Source: an uncultured Eubacteriales bacterium (GTDB taxonomy: Bacteria > Bacillota > Clostridia > Christensenellales > Borkfalkiaceae). From it: DNA of 14,154 bases. The notes beneath the pieces were generated by a model, which made no database searches, had not been told where the DNA came from, and worked only from the letters and a program-made list of their open reading frames with translations. Below are positions 6,943 to 13,628 of the stretch, piece after piece (position 1 is the first letter of the stretch; each line of letters starts with the position of its first letter). Both the position numbers and the translations under genes were made by a program. The stretch covers positions 1-14,154 of the forward strand of contig CACXHH010000033.1 in NCBI GenBank assembly GCA_902767455.1, read 5' to 3'.

Positions 6943-7771
6943 ATTCGTCGCACGTATATACGAGCTTTTCGCCGTAAAAGCTTTCGTAAGCTTCCACCCA
7001 GACGCGGTAGTTTTCGTCGGCGGCTTTTTTTGCGGCGACGCTCGCGGGAAGAGTATTATCGAGCGTTATCGGTTTGAAAAACTCGATATGGTATTCCTGA
7101 ACGGTAAACCCTTCTTCGTCGATTTTATCGGAGTCCGTCATCGTGATAAACGCGGGGATCACGGGCGCGGAATATTTTGCGGCTATCTTGAAGGCGCCCG
7201 TCTTTAAGGGGCGGGGCTTTCTGTAATTGAACCACATGGCTTGTTCGGGGTAGATAAGTATCTTCTCGCCGCGGGCAAGCAGAGTTTCAACGCCGCTGAA
7301 AAACTTTTTCATCGTGGCAAAATCGGAAGAAAGCGGCAACGTGTTGGCGTGGCGCATCATGAGCCTGACCATGCCTTTAAAGTTGTTGTAATTGCCTTCC
7401 TTGATGACTTTATAAAGGTAGTGTCCGCGCGGTAAAAGCGGTTTAATCGACCTATAGACCGCGTAATTGTCTTTTATGTTGAAGTGATTGCACGTTATGA
7501 TCGCGCCTTCCTTCGGGATATTTTCAAGCCCTTTTATCGACTTGATGACGAAGGTACCTTTCTTTATCATCAACTCGAAATACGCCTTTCCGCAGAAGTT
7601 TGCGAGCCGCGTCAAAAACCTGCTCGAAAGCTTTTCGTTTACGTAATCGACTTCGTCGGGTAATATGACCTTCGTCGGCGGATCTATCTCAACGTCGTCG
7701 TTAAAACGTCCCTGTTTCTCGAATTCGGCTATGCGTTTCAATACGCCCTGCCGTTTTTCGTCCTGCGTCAT
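6941..7771 (-). CDS. PlsC-type 1-acyl-glycerol-3-phosphate acyltransferase family protein
   Basis: A 276-aa protein of the lysophospholipid acyltransferase superfamily, which transfers acyl chains to glycerol-phosphate lipids or other hydroxyl groups at the inner face of the membrane. The catalytic His-x4-Asp is NHFNIKD (His96, Asp101). The substrate motif is YPEQAMW (174-180) where classical PlsC has an EGTR-type motif. KTGAFKIA (190-197) and PVIPAFI (203-209) match the later conserved blocks. An N-terminal extension of about 70 residues precedes the domain. Its start overlaps the stop of the glycosyltransferase gene by one base (TAATG), so the two are translationally coupled. There is no good separate ribosome binding site (AGGGG about 12 nt upstream is the nearest). 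The altered motif and the coupling leave open an acceptor other than lysophosphatidic acid. Confidence 0.85.
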   Translation of the reverse strand: MTQDEKRQGVLKRIAEFEKQGRFNDDVEIDPPTKVILPDEVDYVNEKLSSRFLTRLANFCGKAYFELMIKKGTFVIKSIKGLENIPKEGAIITCNHFNIKDNYAVYRSIKPLLPRGHYLYKVIKEGNYNNFKGMVRLMMRHANTLPLSSDFATMKKFFSGVETLLARGEKILIYPEQAMWFNYRKPRPLKTGAFKIAAKYSAPVIPAFITMTDSDKIDEEGFTVQEYHIEFFKPITLDNTLPASVAAKKAADENYRVWVEAYESFYGEKLVYTCDE

Positions 7772-8709
7772 TATAAATTCATACCCCTGTCAAACCATAA
7801 TTTTTTAAAAGTTCTTTCGCTCGAATACATTCTTTTGATGCCTTCGACTATCTGCAAAAAGCCCTGATAATCGCGAGCGCGGTCTTCGTCGGTGAAGGCT
7901 TCGAACTCGGAACGTATCTTTTCGTAATAGGCGCTCGATTTGGCGTACTGCCAGAAATATTCGCCGTTTATCGTGTCGGCGTAGTGCCACGGCTTATGCG
8001 CGAGCGCGTAGTGACAGAGATTGAGATCTCCTTCCACGGGATCTGGGAAGCTGTGCTTGTTCCAGCCGTTGGGCAGGTATTTTACCCTTCCGCTGCAAAT
8101 GACGTTTATGTATTCCTGATCGGGAGCAAGGCAGTCGAAATTGTAAGTCGTGAGCATGTTAAGGAATCTGTCGCGAACGCCGAACTTGCGGAATTCTTTA
8201 AGATTCATAAGCATCACGCCCGAGTTGAAATATGTGTAGTAAGGTATGCCTATGATATCCGTCACGTAGTTGGTGAATTTTGGGTCGCGGTCGGTGTTCT
8301 GCTCGTATACGGCGCCAACGAGATAGCCTTCGACGTCCACGTCGTAAAGCTTTGCGATGTCGGTAAGAAGTATAACGTCGCAGTCAAGATATATCGCCTT
8401 TTCGTATTCGGGGAAAGCCGTTTCGATGAACAGCCTGTAATACGCCGCGAGCGAGTAATAGAATACGTCGGGGAGAGTGCCTTTGAGCGGCTCGACGAGT
8501 TTGGTCACGTCGTAAAACGAAACTTTGAAGTTTTCACAGTCGTGACGGGTCAACGTTTTCTTGTGTTCTTCGGATATCTCCGTCTGGAGTATGGTTACGA
8601 CGTAATCTACGTCTTTCGAGGCGTGTGCTTTGATAGATACGAGCGCCACGTCAAGATAGGGTACGTAGTTGTCGTTGCAGGCAAAAAATACGGGAACTGT
8701 CTTTTTCAT
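7771..8709 (-). CDS. Glycosyltransferase family 8 protein
   Basis: A 312-aa cytoplasmic, GT-A fold, retaining glycosyltransferase of the GT8 type (LgtC/glycogenin-like). It starts with VFFACNDNYVPYLDVAL (7-23), the nucleotide-sugar binding strand. The metal-binding DxD is LDCD (Asp109, Asp111). FNSGVMLMN (161-169), DQEYIN (197-202) and HYALAHKPW (233-241) are the further family blocks. The donor is probably UDP-glucose or UDP-galactose by family habit; the acceptor is unknown. ATG 8709 is chosen because AAAGGA lies 8 nt upstream and GT8 proteins start right at this strand. A TTG at 8754 in the same frame would add 15 residues outside the domain. It is first in an operon with the acyltransferase, pointing to a lipid-linked or surface glycan. 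Confidence 0.88.
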   Translation of the reverse strand: MKKTVPVFFACNDNYVPYLDVALVSIKAHASKDVDYVVTILQTEISEEHKKTLTRHDCENFKVSFYDVTKLVEPLKGTLPDVFYYSLAAYYRLFIETAFPEYEKAIYLDCDVILLTDIAKLYDVDVEGYLVGAVYEQNTDRDPKFTNYVTDIIGIPYYTYFNSGVMLMNLKEFRKFGVRDRFLNMLTTYNFDCLAPDQEYINVICSGRVKYLPNGWNKHSFPDPVEGDLNLCHYALAHKPWHYADTINGEYFWQYAKSSAYYEKIRSEFEAFTDEDRARDYQGFLQIVEGIKRMYSSERTFKKLWFDRGMNL

Positions 8710-8717
8710 CGTCTTTA

Positions 8718-8723
8718 TCCTTT
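8718..8723 (-). promoter_or_regulatory. Ribosome binding site of the GT8 gene
   Basis: AAAGGA on the minus strand, 8 nt before ATG 8709. It lies inside the reading frame that a TTG start at 8754 would use, which argues for the shorter protein. Confidence 0.6.
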
Positions 8724-8741
8724 GAGTAATTTTTATTTTCT

Positions 8742-8754
8742 TTGCCGACGGCAA
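8742..8754. promoter_or_regulatory. 13-bp palindrome TTGCCG-A-CGGCAA in the GT8 leader
   Basis: Six-base arms are symmetric around one base. The site lies between the putative promoter (8825-8853) and the ribosome binding site, so it could be a DNA operator or a short hairpin in the leader. Related TTGCCG-AYCGG sequences occur at 8781-8790, 8843-8853 and 9166-9176. Confidence 0.4.
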
Positions 8755-8824
8755 TAAAACAGAAAGTTTTTTTCATTCTTCGGTCGGCAACTTCTTCGTT
8801 TCCTTGAAAAAGCCGCGCGGTCAG

Positions 8825-8853
8825 GTTATAACACGCTTTGGTCCGATCGGCAA
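8825..8853 (-). promoter_or_regulatory. Putative promoter of the GT8-acyltransferase operon
   Basis: On the minus strand: -35 TTGCCG (8853-8848), a 17-nt spacer and -10 TATAAC (8830-8825). The leader would be about 110 nt long. The -35 box is the first half of a TTGCCGATCGG motif whose core CCGATCGG is a palindrome, so a protein recognising that motif would act on this promoter. Confidence 0.45.
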
Positions 8854-9364
8854 GTCAACGATAACATAACGCCAAATGAAAAGGCAACTAAAAGCTCTCT
8901 ATCATACTTCCGCCACGCTCTAAACTTGAGAGAACGGCTCTCTACTTACGCGAGAATTGCAAAAAACACCCGCCTATAACCCCGTTATCGCCACTTTTTT
9001 CCCGAACTTGGGGATTTTTGCGTCTTTATTTACCGTAACGAAAAACTCCGTCGTTTGATAGGTCTTTTATAACTTTTTGCTTTAACGCTAAATATATGAT
9101 ACGAGATAATCCCCCTTCCGTTTGAAACGGGTATGTTTTTAAAAAACACGACATCTTAAAAAACTTTGCCGATCGGTTAATAAAAGCAAAAACAGAACTC
9201 GCAAGGCTACCGTACTCTTGCAAAGAAAAAAGATAATAAGTTTTACAGTTGTTCTCTGATGTCTGTTAAAACACTCGTCAAAGAAGAAAAGCGAACAGAA
9301 ACCGTCTTGATAACAGCATAATAAAAACTTTTTCAAACAGCTCAACGTGGAAACGTTCTATTGT
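8854..9364. other. Intergenic stretch without a convincing gene
   Basis: Short open frames exist here (for example 9026-9223 and 9139-9345, leftward) but none has a good ribosome binding site, a recognisable domain or sensible composition. Small structures are present: AGAGAGC twice near 8893 and 8938, GAGAG/CTCTC around 8929-8943, the palindrome CCGTTT-G-AAACGG (9118-9130), and one TTGCCGATCGG copy (9166-9176). I recognise no known structured RNA. It could hold an unidentified small RNA or decayed sequence. Confidence 0.4.
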
Positions 9365-9408
9365 AAAATCTTCCGCCCAACGGATGAATCCATCCGTTGG
9401 GCGGAAGA
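9365..9408 (-). terminator. Strong second terminator of the InlB/GLUG lipoprotein operon
   Basis: A perfect 18-bp stem (9369-9386 with 9391-9408) has a 4-nt loop, and leftward it is followed by TTTT (from 9365-9368). It lies about 85 bp beyond the stop codon of the lipoprotein gene. Its stem core (CGCCCAACGGAT, 9374-9385) resembles the terminator at 131-168. Confidence 0.8.
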
Positions 9409-9448
9409 GTACGTAAACCACAACGACGAGAGAATATCTCTTTAATTG

Positions 9449-9477
9449 AAAATGAGTTCGGCAAAGTACCGAACTCA
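9449..9477 (-). terminator. First terminator of the InlB/GLUG lipoprotein operon
   Basis: TGAGTTCGG (9453-9461) and CCGAACTCA (9469-9477) form a 9-bp perfect stem with a 7-nt loop. Leftward it is followed by TTTT (from 9449-9452) and it begins only 15 bp after the stop codon. Together with the hairpin at 9369-9408 it makes a tandem stop. Confidence 0.75.
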
Positions 9478-9491
9478 ATCTCAAATTATAA

Positions 9492-12400
9492 TTAGTTTTT
9501 AACTATTTCACCGTAATCCTTACTACCCGTAAAATCGATAGTGTCTACGAGATATCCGACCAAACCGACGTAATCTTCAAAGCCTTCGACGCCTTCAAAT
9601 CCGAACTGTTTGGCGGTGATCGTTCCGTAGTTTGTACAGTTAGTTACGACGTTCCACGTCTGGCAAACGATTGCGCCCGCATAATTTCCGGAAGTAACGT
9701 CGCCGTAGTTTATACAGTTATTGAACGACTTACATCCCGCACGGCCTGCAATACCGCCGGCGTAATCGGTCGTTGCGGTAACTTTACCGTAGTTAACGCA
9801 TCCTTCGAAAACGGACGTACCACCTGTATAACCCGCAATACCGCCTACGTATTTTTTACCGCTGATTTCGCCATAGTTGACGCAGTCGGTATACGTTCCG
9901 GCATTTGCATGGTCGGCAACGAACGCGCCGACTCTTTCGTTACCGCTTACGGAACAGTAGTTCGTACAGTTAATAAGCTTACCGCCCGTTACGTATTCCG
10001 CAAATGCCGCCGCTTTGTTCCCGGTGAGCGATACGCTTCCGTACAACGACAGGTTCTGAACGGTACCTTTGACAGCGAAGAAGAAGGATCTCTTTTCGGT
10101 TCCCGTAATATTCAATCCGAGAACGGCGCAATTATTGCCGTCAAAGACTCCGCTAACGGTTCCGTTAAGCATAAAGTTGCCGTTTGCGCTAACGTCTACG
10201 CTCTTGGTCATTTTTATGTAAGAAGAAGCGTACGTCGCAAAGTTCGCCTGCAAATAGGCAAGGTCGGCGCCGCTGCCGATAAGATAAGGATCTTCTTTCG
10301 TGCCGCTACCTTTTAAGCTTTCGCTTACGCTCGAGCCGTCCCATACGTCAACTTCAGAGTACCAAATCGTGACGCCGAGTATTTCTTCGCCCGGAACAAG
10401 ATACAAATATTGACGATTTGCTGTCTTTCCTTCAACAACGGGAGCAGTATACAGATAAGTGCCGTTTGTCTGATATGCAGAATGTCCGCCAACGTAATTG
10501 TCGTAATGAACGGGAGCCGCAACAGTGCCGTCCAAATTCAAGTGTTTGATCTCAACGTTATAGGGTTTTAAAATGTTTTTGGTGATAACGTAAGTATACG
10601 TAGCAGCTTCGGTAACGACAGCGAATTCCTTGTCCCATGCGCCCGTATAGCTGTTGTATTCATCTTCCGCGGGAAGGGTGGGTAACGTGCCGTTGAATAC
10701 GGGCGTTTCGCCATATTCAAGCTCGGAAACCTGAAGCTCCGTACCGTTTTCATCGACGAACGTAATAGTAAAGGTGCTCTTGATAACGTTATACTTCGCA
10801 GTGTAAGTAACGTCGCCGACTACTGCCGTGATTTCCTTATCCCAGCCTGCGAATTCGTAAGTTTTTTCGGCGTCGCCTTCCTTGGTAGGTTCATCCTTTG
10901 AAAAAACGGGAGTTTCGCCGTAGGGTAACCGTATCTGCTCTAAAACAGTTCCGTCTTCGTCGGCAAAGGTAACGGTGTATTCGTTAACGGTTTCGGAATA
11001 AACCGCCTTATAAACGGCGTTGTCCGTTACGGCAACGATCTCCTTATCCCAACCGGTGAAGGTGTAGGTATACTGCGCATCCGCTTCTCTCGCGGGGTTA
11101 TCAAGATCGTAAACGGGCATTTCGCCGTCGACAAGCGAAAGGGTGAGAATAATCTCATCGTTATAGTTAACGAACTTGATCGTATGGAGAGTAATTGCCT
11201 TCGTAACAAGCGTTCCGTTGTCTTTACTTCCCGTAAAGTTGATCGTGTTTACAAGATATCCGACCAAACCGACGTAATCTTCGAATCCTTCGACGCCTTC
11301 AAATCCGAACTGTTTGGCGGTGATCGTTCCGTAGTTTGTACAGTTAGTTACGACGTACCACGTCTGGCAAACAATTGCGCCCGCATAATTTCCGGAAGTA
11401 ACGTTACCGTAGTTTATACAGTTATTGAACGACTTACATGCCGCACGGCCTGCAATACCGCCGGCGTAATCGGTAGTTGCGATAACGTTACCGTAGTTAA
11501 CGCATCCTTCGAAAACGGGCGTATTACCGGTATAACCCGCAATACCGCCTACGTATTTTTTACCTTTGAGATTACCATAGTTGACGCAGTCGGTATACGT
11601 TCCGGCATTTGCATGGTCGGCAACGAACGCGCCGACTTTTTCGTTACCGCTTACGGAACAGTAGTTCGTGCAGTTAATAAGCTTACCGCCATTTACGTAT
11701 TCCGCAAACGCCGCCGCTTTGTTTCCGGTGAGCGATACGCTTCCGTACAACGACAGATTCTGAACGGTCCCGCTGACGGCGAAGAATAAGGATCTCTTTT
11801 CGGTCCCCGTAATATTCAATCCGAGAATCGAGCAATTATTGCCGTCAAAGACTCCGCTAACGGTTCCGTTGAGCATAAAGTTGCCGTTTGCGCTAACGTC
11901 TATGCTCTTGGTCATTTTTATGTAAGAAGAAGCGTACGTCACAAAGTTCGCCTGCAAATAGGCAAGGTCGGCGCCGCTCGTAATAAGATACGGATTAGTT
12001 GCCGTTCCCGCTTCCTTGTCGGGATCTGCTGCGGTTAAGCCTTCGCTGACGGACGTTCCGTCCCAAACGTCTACTTCGGAATACCGTATGGTAAGCGAAA
12101 CGAGCTCGTCTTTGACCGTAATATAGATATATTGAGTGTTTGCAGCCAAGCCTTCTACAACGGGGGCAGTATACAGATAAGTGCCGTTTGCTTCGGGTTT
12201 AACAAGCTCATCAATGTAGTTGCCGTAATGAGTGGGAGCCACCTTCGTACCGTCAAGTTTGAGATGCTTGATCTCAACGTTATACGTTTTAAGGATAGTC
12301 TTATTGATAACGAAAGTATAGGTGGCGTCGCCCGAAACGGTTTCAAATTCCTTATCCCATGCGCCGTCGTAACTGTTATAGTCGTCATTTTCGGGGATCT

Positions 12401-13610
12401 CGGGCAGAGTACCCGTGAACTTAGGCGTCGCGCCGTATTCAAGCGTGGAAGTCTGAAGCTCCACGCCGTTTTCGTCTACAAACTTAATCGTATAGACGTT
12501 TACTTTAGCTTCGTAAATCGCAACGTATACCGCGTCTCCGGTCACTTCGGCTATTTCCTTATCCCAACCCTTAAAGATATAGGAATACTGCGCCGTAGGT
12601 TCCTGAACGGGGGTTTGAGCAAAGGCGGGTATCTGACCATAAGCATATTTCTGCTCTTGCCAGACGGTGCCGTCTTCGTTCTTAAAGATAACGGTGTATT
12701 CGTTTACCGTGGGGCTGACTACGTAGACGTATTCGGCGTCTCCCGTTACGGGAGAAAGCTCTTTATCCCATGCGCCGCTATACGTATATTGCGCGGTGTT
12801 TTCGGGCAGAGCGGGAAGCTGCGCGGTAAATTCGGGAACAGCGCCGTAAGGTACGTTTTTGGACTCCAACACGTTACCGTCTTCGTCCTTAAAGGTAACG
12901 AGATATTCTTTTGTTTCCTGTTCAAAGGTAACTCGATAAGTAACGTCACCGGTTACGGGAGCTATCTCTTTATCCCAACCGCTGAATACGTAACGATACT
13001 GAACGTTTCCTTCAAGCGTAGGCGTTTCGCCTTCATAGACAGGCGTCGTGCCGTATTCGAAATTACCTTCGTACAATACGTTATTATTCAAGTCAACGAA
13101 AGAAACCTTATAAGAGTTCTTAACCGCGTCGTATTGCGCAACGTAAGTGGCGTCACCGGTAACGGCGCCGATTTCCTTGTCCCAACCCTTAAAAGTATAA
13201 GTATACTCAGCCGTAGGCTCTTTTTCGGGCGTGTTCTTCGTGTAAGACGGAGTTTGACCATAAGGTAATTTTCCGCTATCCAAAACCGATCCGTCGTCAT
13301 TAACGAAATTTATCGTATATTCGTTGATAGTTTCCTGATAAACGGCTTTGTAAACTACGTCTTCCGTAACGGGGACGATCACCTTGTCCCATCCGATAAA
13401 GGTGTAGGAAAACTCTGCGTTTCCCTCTCTTGTCGGATCTTCCGCCGTGTACACGGGCGTTGCGCCTGATTTCAACTCTTGTTCAAGTAAAATTTCATCG
13501 TTATAATCGACAAACTTTACCGTGTGCTTCGTCCCTTTTTGCGCACAAGCGGCCATGCCGACAATGAGCAAAACAGAGAGACAAATAAGTGACAGTTTTT
13601 TGAGTTTCAT
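9492..13610 (-). CDS. Giant lipoprotein with InlB-type repeats and two duplicated GLUG domains
   Basis: A 1372-aa predicted surface lipoprotein. Residues 1-21 are a lipoprotein signal (KLKKLSLICLSVLLIVG, then MAAC) with Cys22 lipidated. Six InlB-B/Listeria-Bacteroides type repeats of about 69 aa start near 28, 97, 166, 235, 304 and 372, each of the form YTV-x-F-x-(D/N)-E-(D/N)-G ... YG-x-x-P ... GWDKEI ... VTGDA-x-Y. A conserved adaptor follows (443-540, YNVEIKHLKLDG ... SEVDVWDG), then a GLUG beta-helix-like domain (541-800) with KYVGGIAGY and C-x-NYG ladders. The whole series recurs with only three InlB repeats (808, 877, 946), an adaptor (1017-1108) and a GLUG domain (1109-1369). There is no LPXTG motif or membrane anchor, so attachment is by the N-terminal lipid. 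Such proteins are usually surface, binding or adhesion proteins; no enzyme motif is seen. AAGGAGG lies 8 nt before the ATG. The gene follows a metallophosphoesterase gene by 18 nt. Confidence 0.88.
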   Translation of the reverse strand: MKLKKLSLICLSVLLIVGMAACAQKGTKHTVKFVDYNDEILLEQELKSGATPVYTAEDPTREGNAEFSYTFIGWDKVIVPVTEDVVYKAVYQETINEYTINFVNDDGSVLDSGKLPYGQTPSYTKNTPEKEPTAEYTYTFKGWDKEIGAVTGDATYVAQYDAVKNSYKVSFVDLNNNVLYEGNFEYGTTPVYEGETPTLEGNVQYRYVFSGWDKEIAPVTGDVTYRVTFEQETKEYLVTFKDEDGNVLESKNVPYGAVPEFTAQLPALPENTAQYTYSGAWDKELSPVTGDAEYVYVVSPTVNEYTVIFKNEDGTVWQEQKYAYGQIPAFAQTPVQEPTAQYSYIFKGWDKEIAEVTGDAVYVAIYEAKVNVYTIKFVDENGVELQTSTLEYGATPKFTGTLPEIPENDDYNSYDGAWDKEFETVSGDATYTFVINKTILKTYNVEIKHLKLDGTKVAPTHYGNYIDELVKPEANGTYLYTAPVVEGLAANTQYIYITVKDELVSLTIRYSEVDVWDGTSVSEGLTAADPDKEAGTATNPYLITSGADLAYLQANFVTYASSYIKMTKSIDVSANGNFMLNGTVSGVFDGNNCSILGLNITGTEKRSLFFAVSGTVQNLSLYGSVSLTGNKAAAFAEYVNGGKLINCTNYCSVSGNEKVGAFVADHANAGTYTDCVNYGNLKGKKYVGGIAGYTGNTPVFEGCVNYGNVIATTDYAGGIAGRAACKSFNNCINYGNVTSGNYAGAIVCQTWYVVTNCTNYGTITAKQFGFEGVEGFEDYVGLVGYLVNTINFTGSKDNGTLVTKAITLHTIKFVNYNDEIILTLSLVDGEMPVYDLDNPAREADAQYTYTFTGWDKEIVAVTDNAVYKAVYSETVNEYTVTFADEDGTVLEQIRLPYGETPVFSKDEPTKEGDAEKTYEFAGWDKEITAVVGDVTYTAKYNVIKSTFTITFVDENGTELQVSELEYGETPVFNGTLPTLPAEDEYNSYTGAWDKEFAVVTEAATYTYVITKNILKPYNVEIKHLNLDGTVAAPVHYDNYVGGHSAYQTNGTYLYTAPVVEGKTANRQYLYLVPGEEILGVTIWYSEVDVWDGSSVSESLKGSGTKEDPYLIGSGADLAYLQANFATYASSYIKMTKSVDVSANGNFMLNGTVSGVFDGNNCAVLGLNITGTEKRSFFFAVKGTVQNLSLYGSVSLTGNKAAAFAEYVTGGKLINCTNYCSVSGNERVGAFVADHANAGTYTDCVNYGEISGKKYVGGIAGYTGGTSVFEGCVNYGKVTATTDYAGGIAGRAGCKSFNNCINYGDVTSGNYAGAIVCQTWNVVTNCTNYGTITAKQFGFEGVEGFEDYVGLVGYLVDTIDFTGSKDYGEIVKN
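9504..12284 (-). repeat. Long direct duplication of adaptor plus GLUG domain
   Basis: The GLUG segments 11211-11990 (residues 541-800) and 9504-10286 (residues 1109-1369) are nearly identical in DNA. One uninterrupted 70-bp identity covers 9583-9652 and 11287-11356. The offset is 1704 bp, exactly 568 codons, for all five ladder cysteines that I compared. The adaptors (443-540 and 1017-1108) are also related but more diverged. Confidence 0.85.
10560..13529 (-). repeat. Two arrays of InlB-type protein repeats
   Basis: Array A (12282-13529) has six repeats and array B (10560-11189) has three, each about 69 codons. The first repeat of each array begins alike (HTVKFVDYNDEIL; HTIKFVNYNDEII). The last repeats also match (IKFVDENGVELQ...GAWDKEF; ITFVDENGTELQ...GAWDKEF). 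Array A therefore looks like array B with extra middle repeats. Confidence 0.8.
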
Positions 13611-13618
13611 AAAATCTC

Positions 13619-13625
13619 CCTCCTT
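13619..13625 (-). promoter_or_regulatory. Ribosome binding site of the InlB/GLUG lipoprotein gene
   Basis: AAGGAGG on the minus strand, 8 nt before ATG 13610, inside the 18-nt gap after the metallophosphoesterase stop codon. It fixes the start of the lipoprotein. Confidence 0.75.
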
Positions 13626-13628
13626 ATA

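Noticed and set aside
8710..8754. Upstream TTG start for the GT8 protein
   Set aside because: It would add a basic tail outside the domain and include the AAAGGA site; ATG 8709 is better placed.
7984..8757. A 257-codon rightward open frame opposite the GT8 gene
   Set aside because: The minus-strand GT8 protein has all family motifs; the opposite frame has none.
8988..9015. TCCC/GGGA mini-hairpin followed by TTTTT
   Set aside because: A 4-bp stem is too weak to be called a terminator and no gene ends nearby on that strand.
9026..9484. Three overlapping short leftward frames in the gap after the InlB/GLUG gene
   Set aside because: They lack ribosome binding sites and recognisable sequence, and one covers both terminators.
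12132..13268. A 378-codon rightward open frame opposite the InlB repeats
   Set aside because: It is the reverse shadow of a repetitive gene with clear domains; its product is low in sense, has no ribosome binding site, and repeats only because the real gene does.
9504..13529. Regular repeats considered as a CRISPR array
   Set aside because: The repeats are in frame, about 207 bp long and encode protein; there are no short identical repeats with unique spacers.
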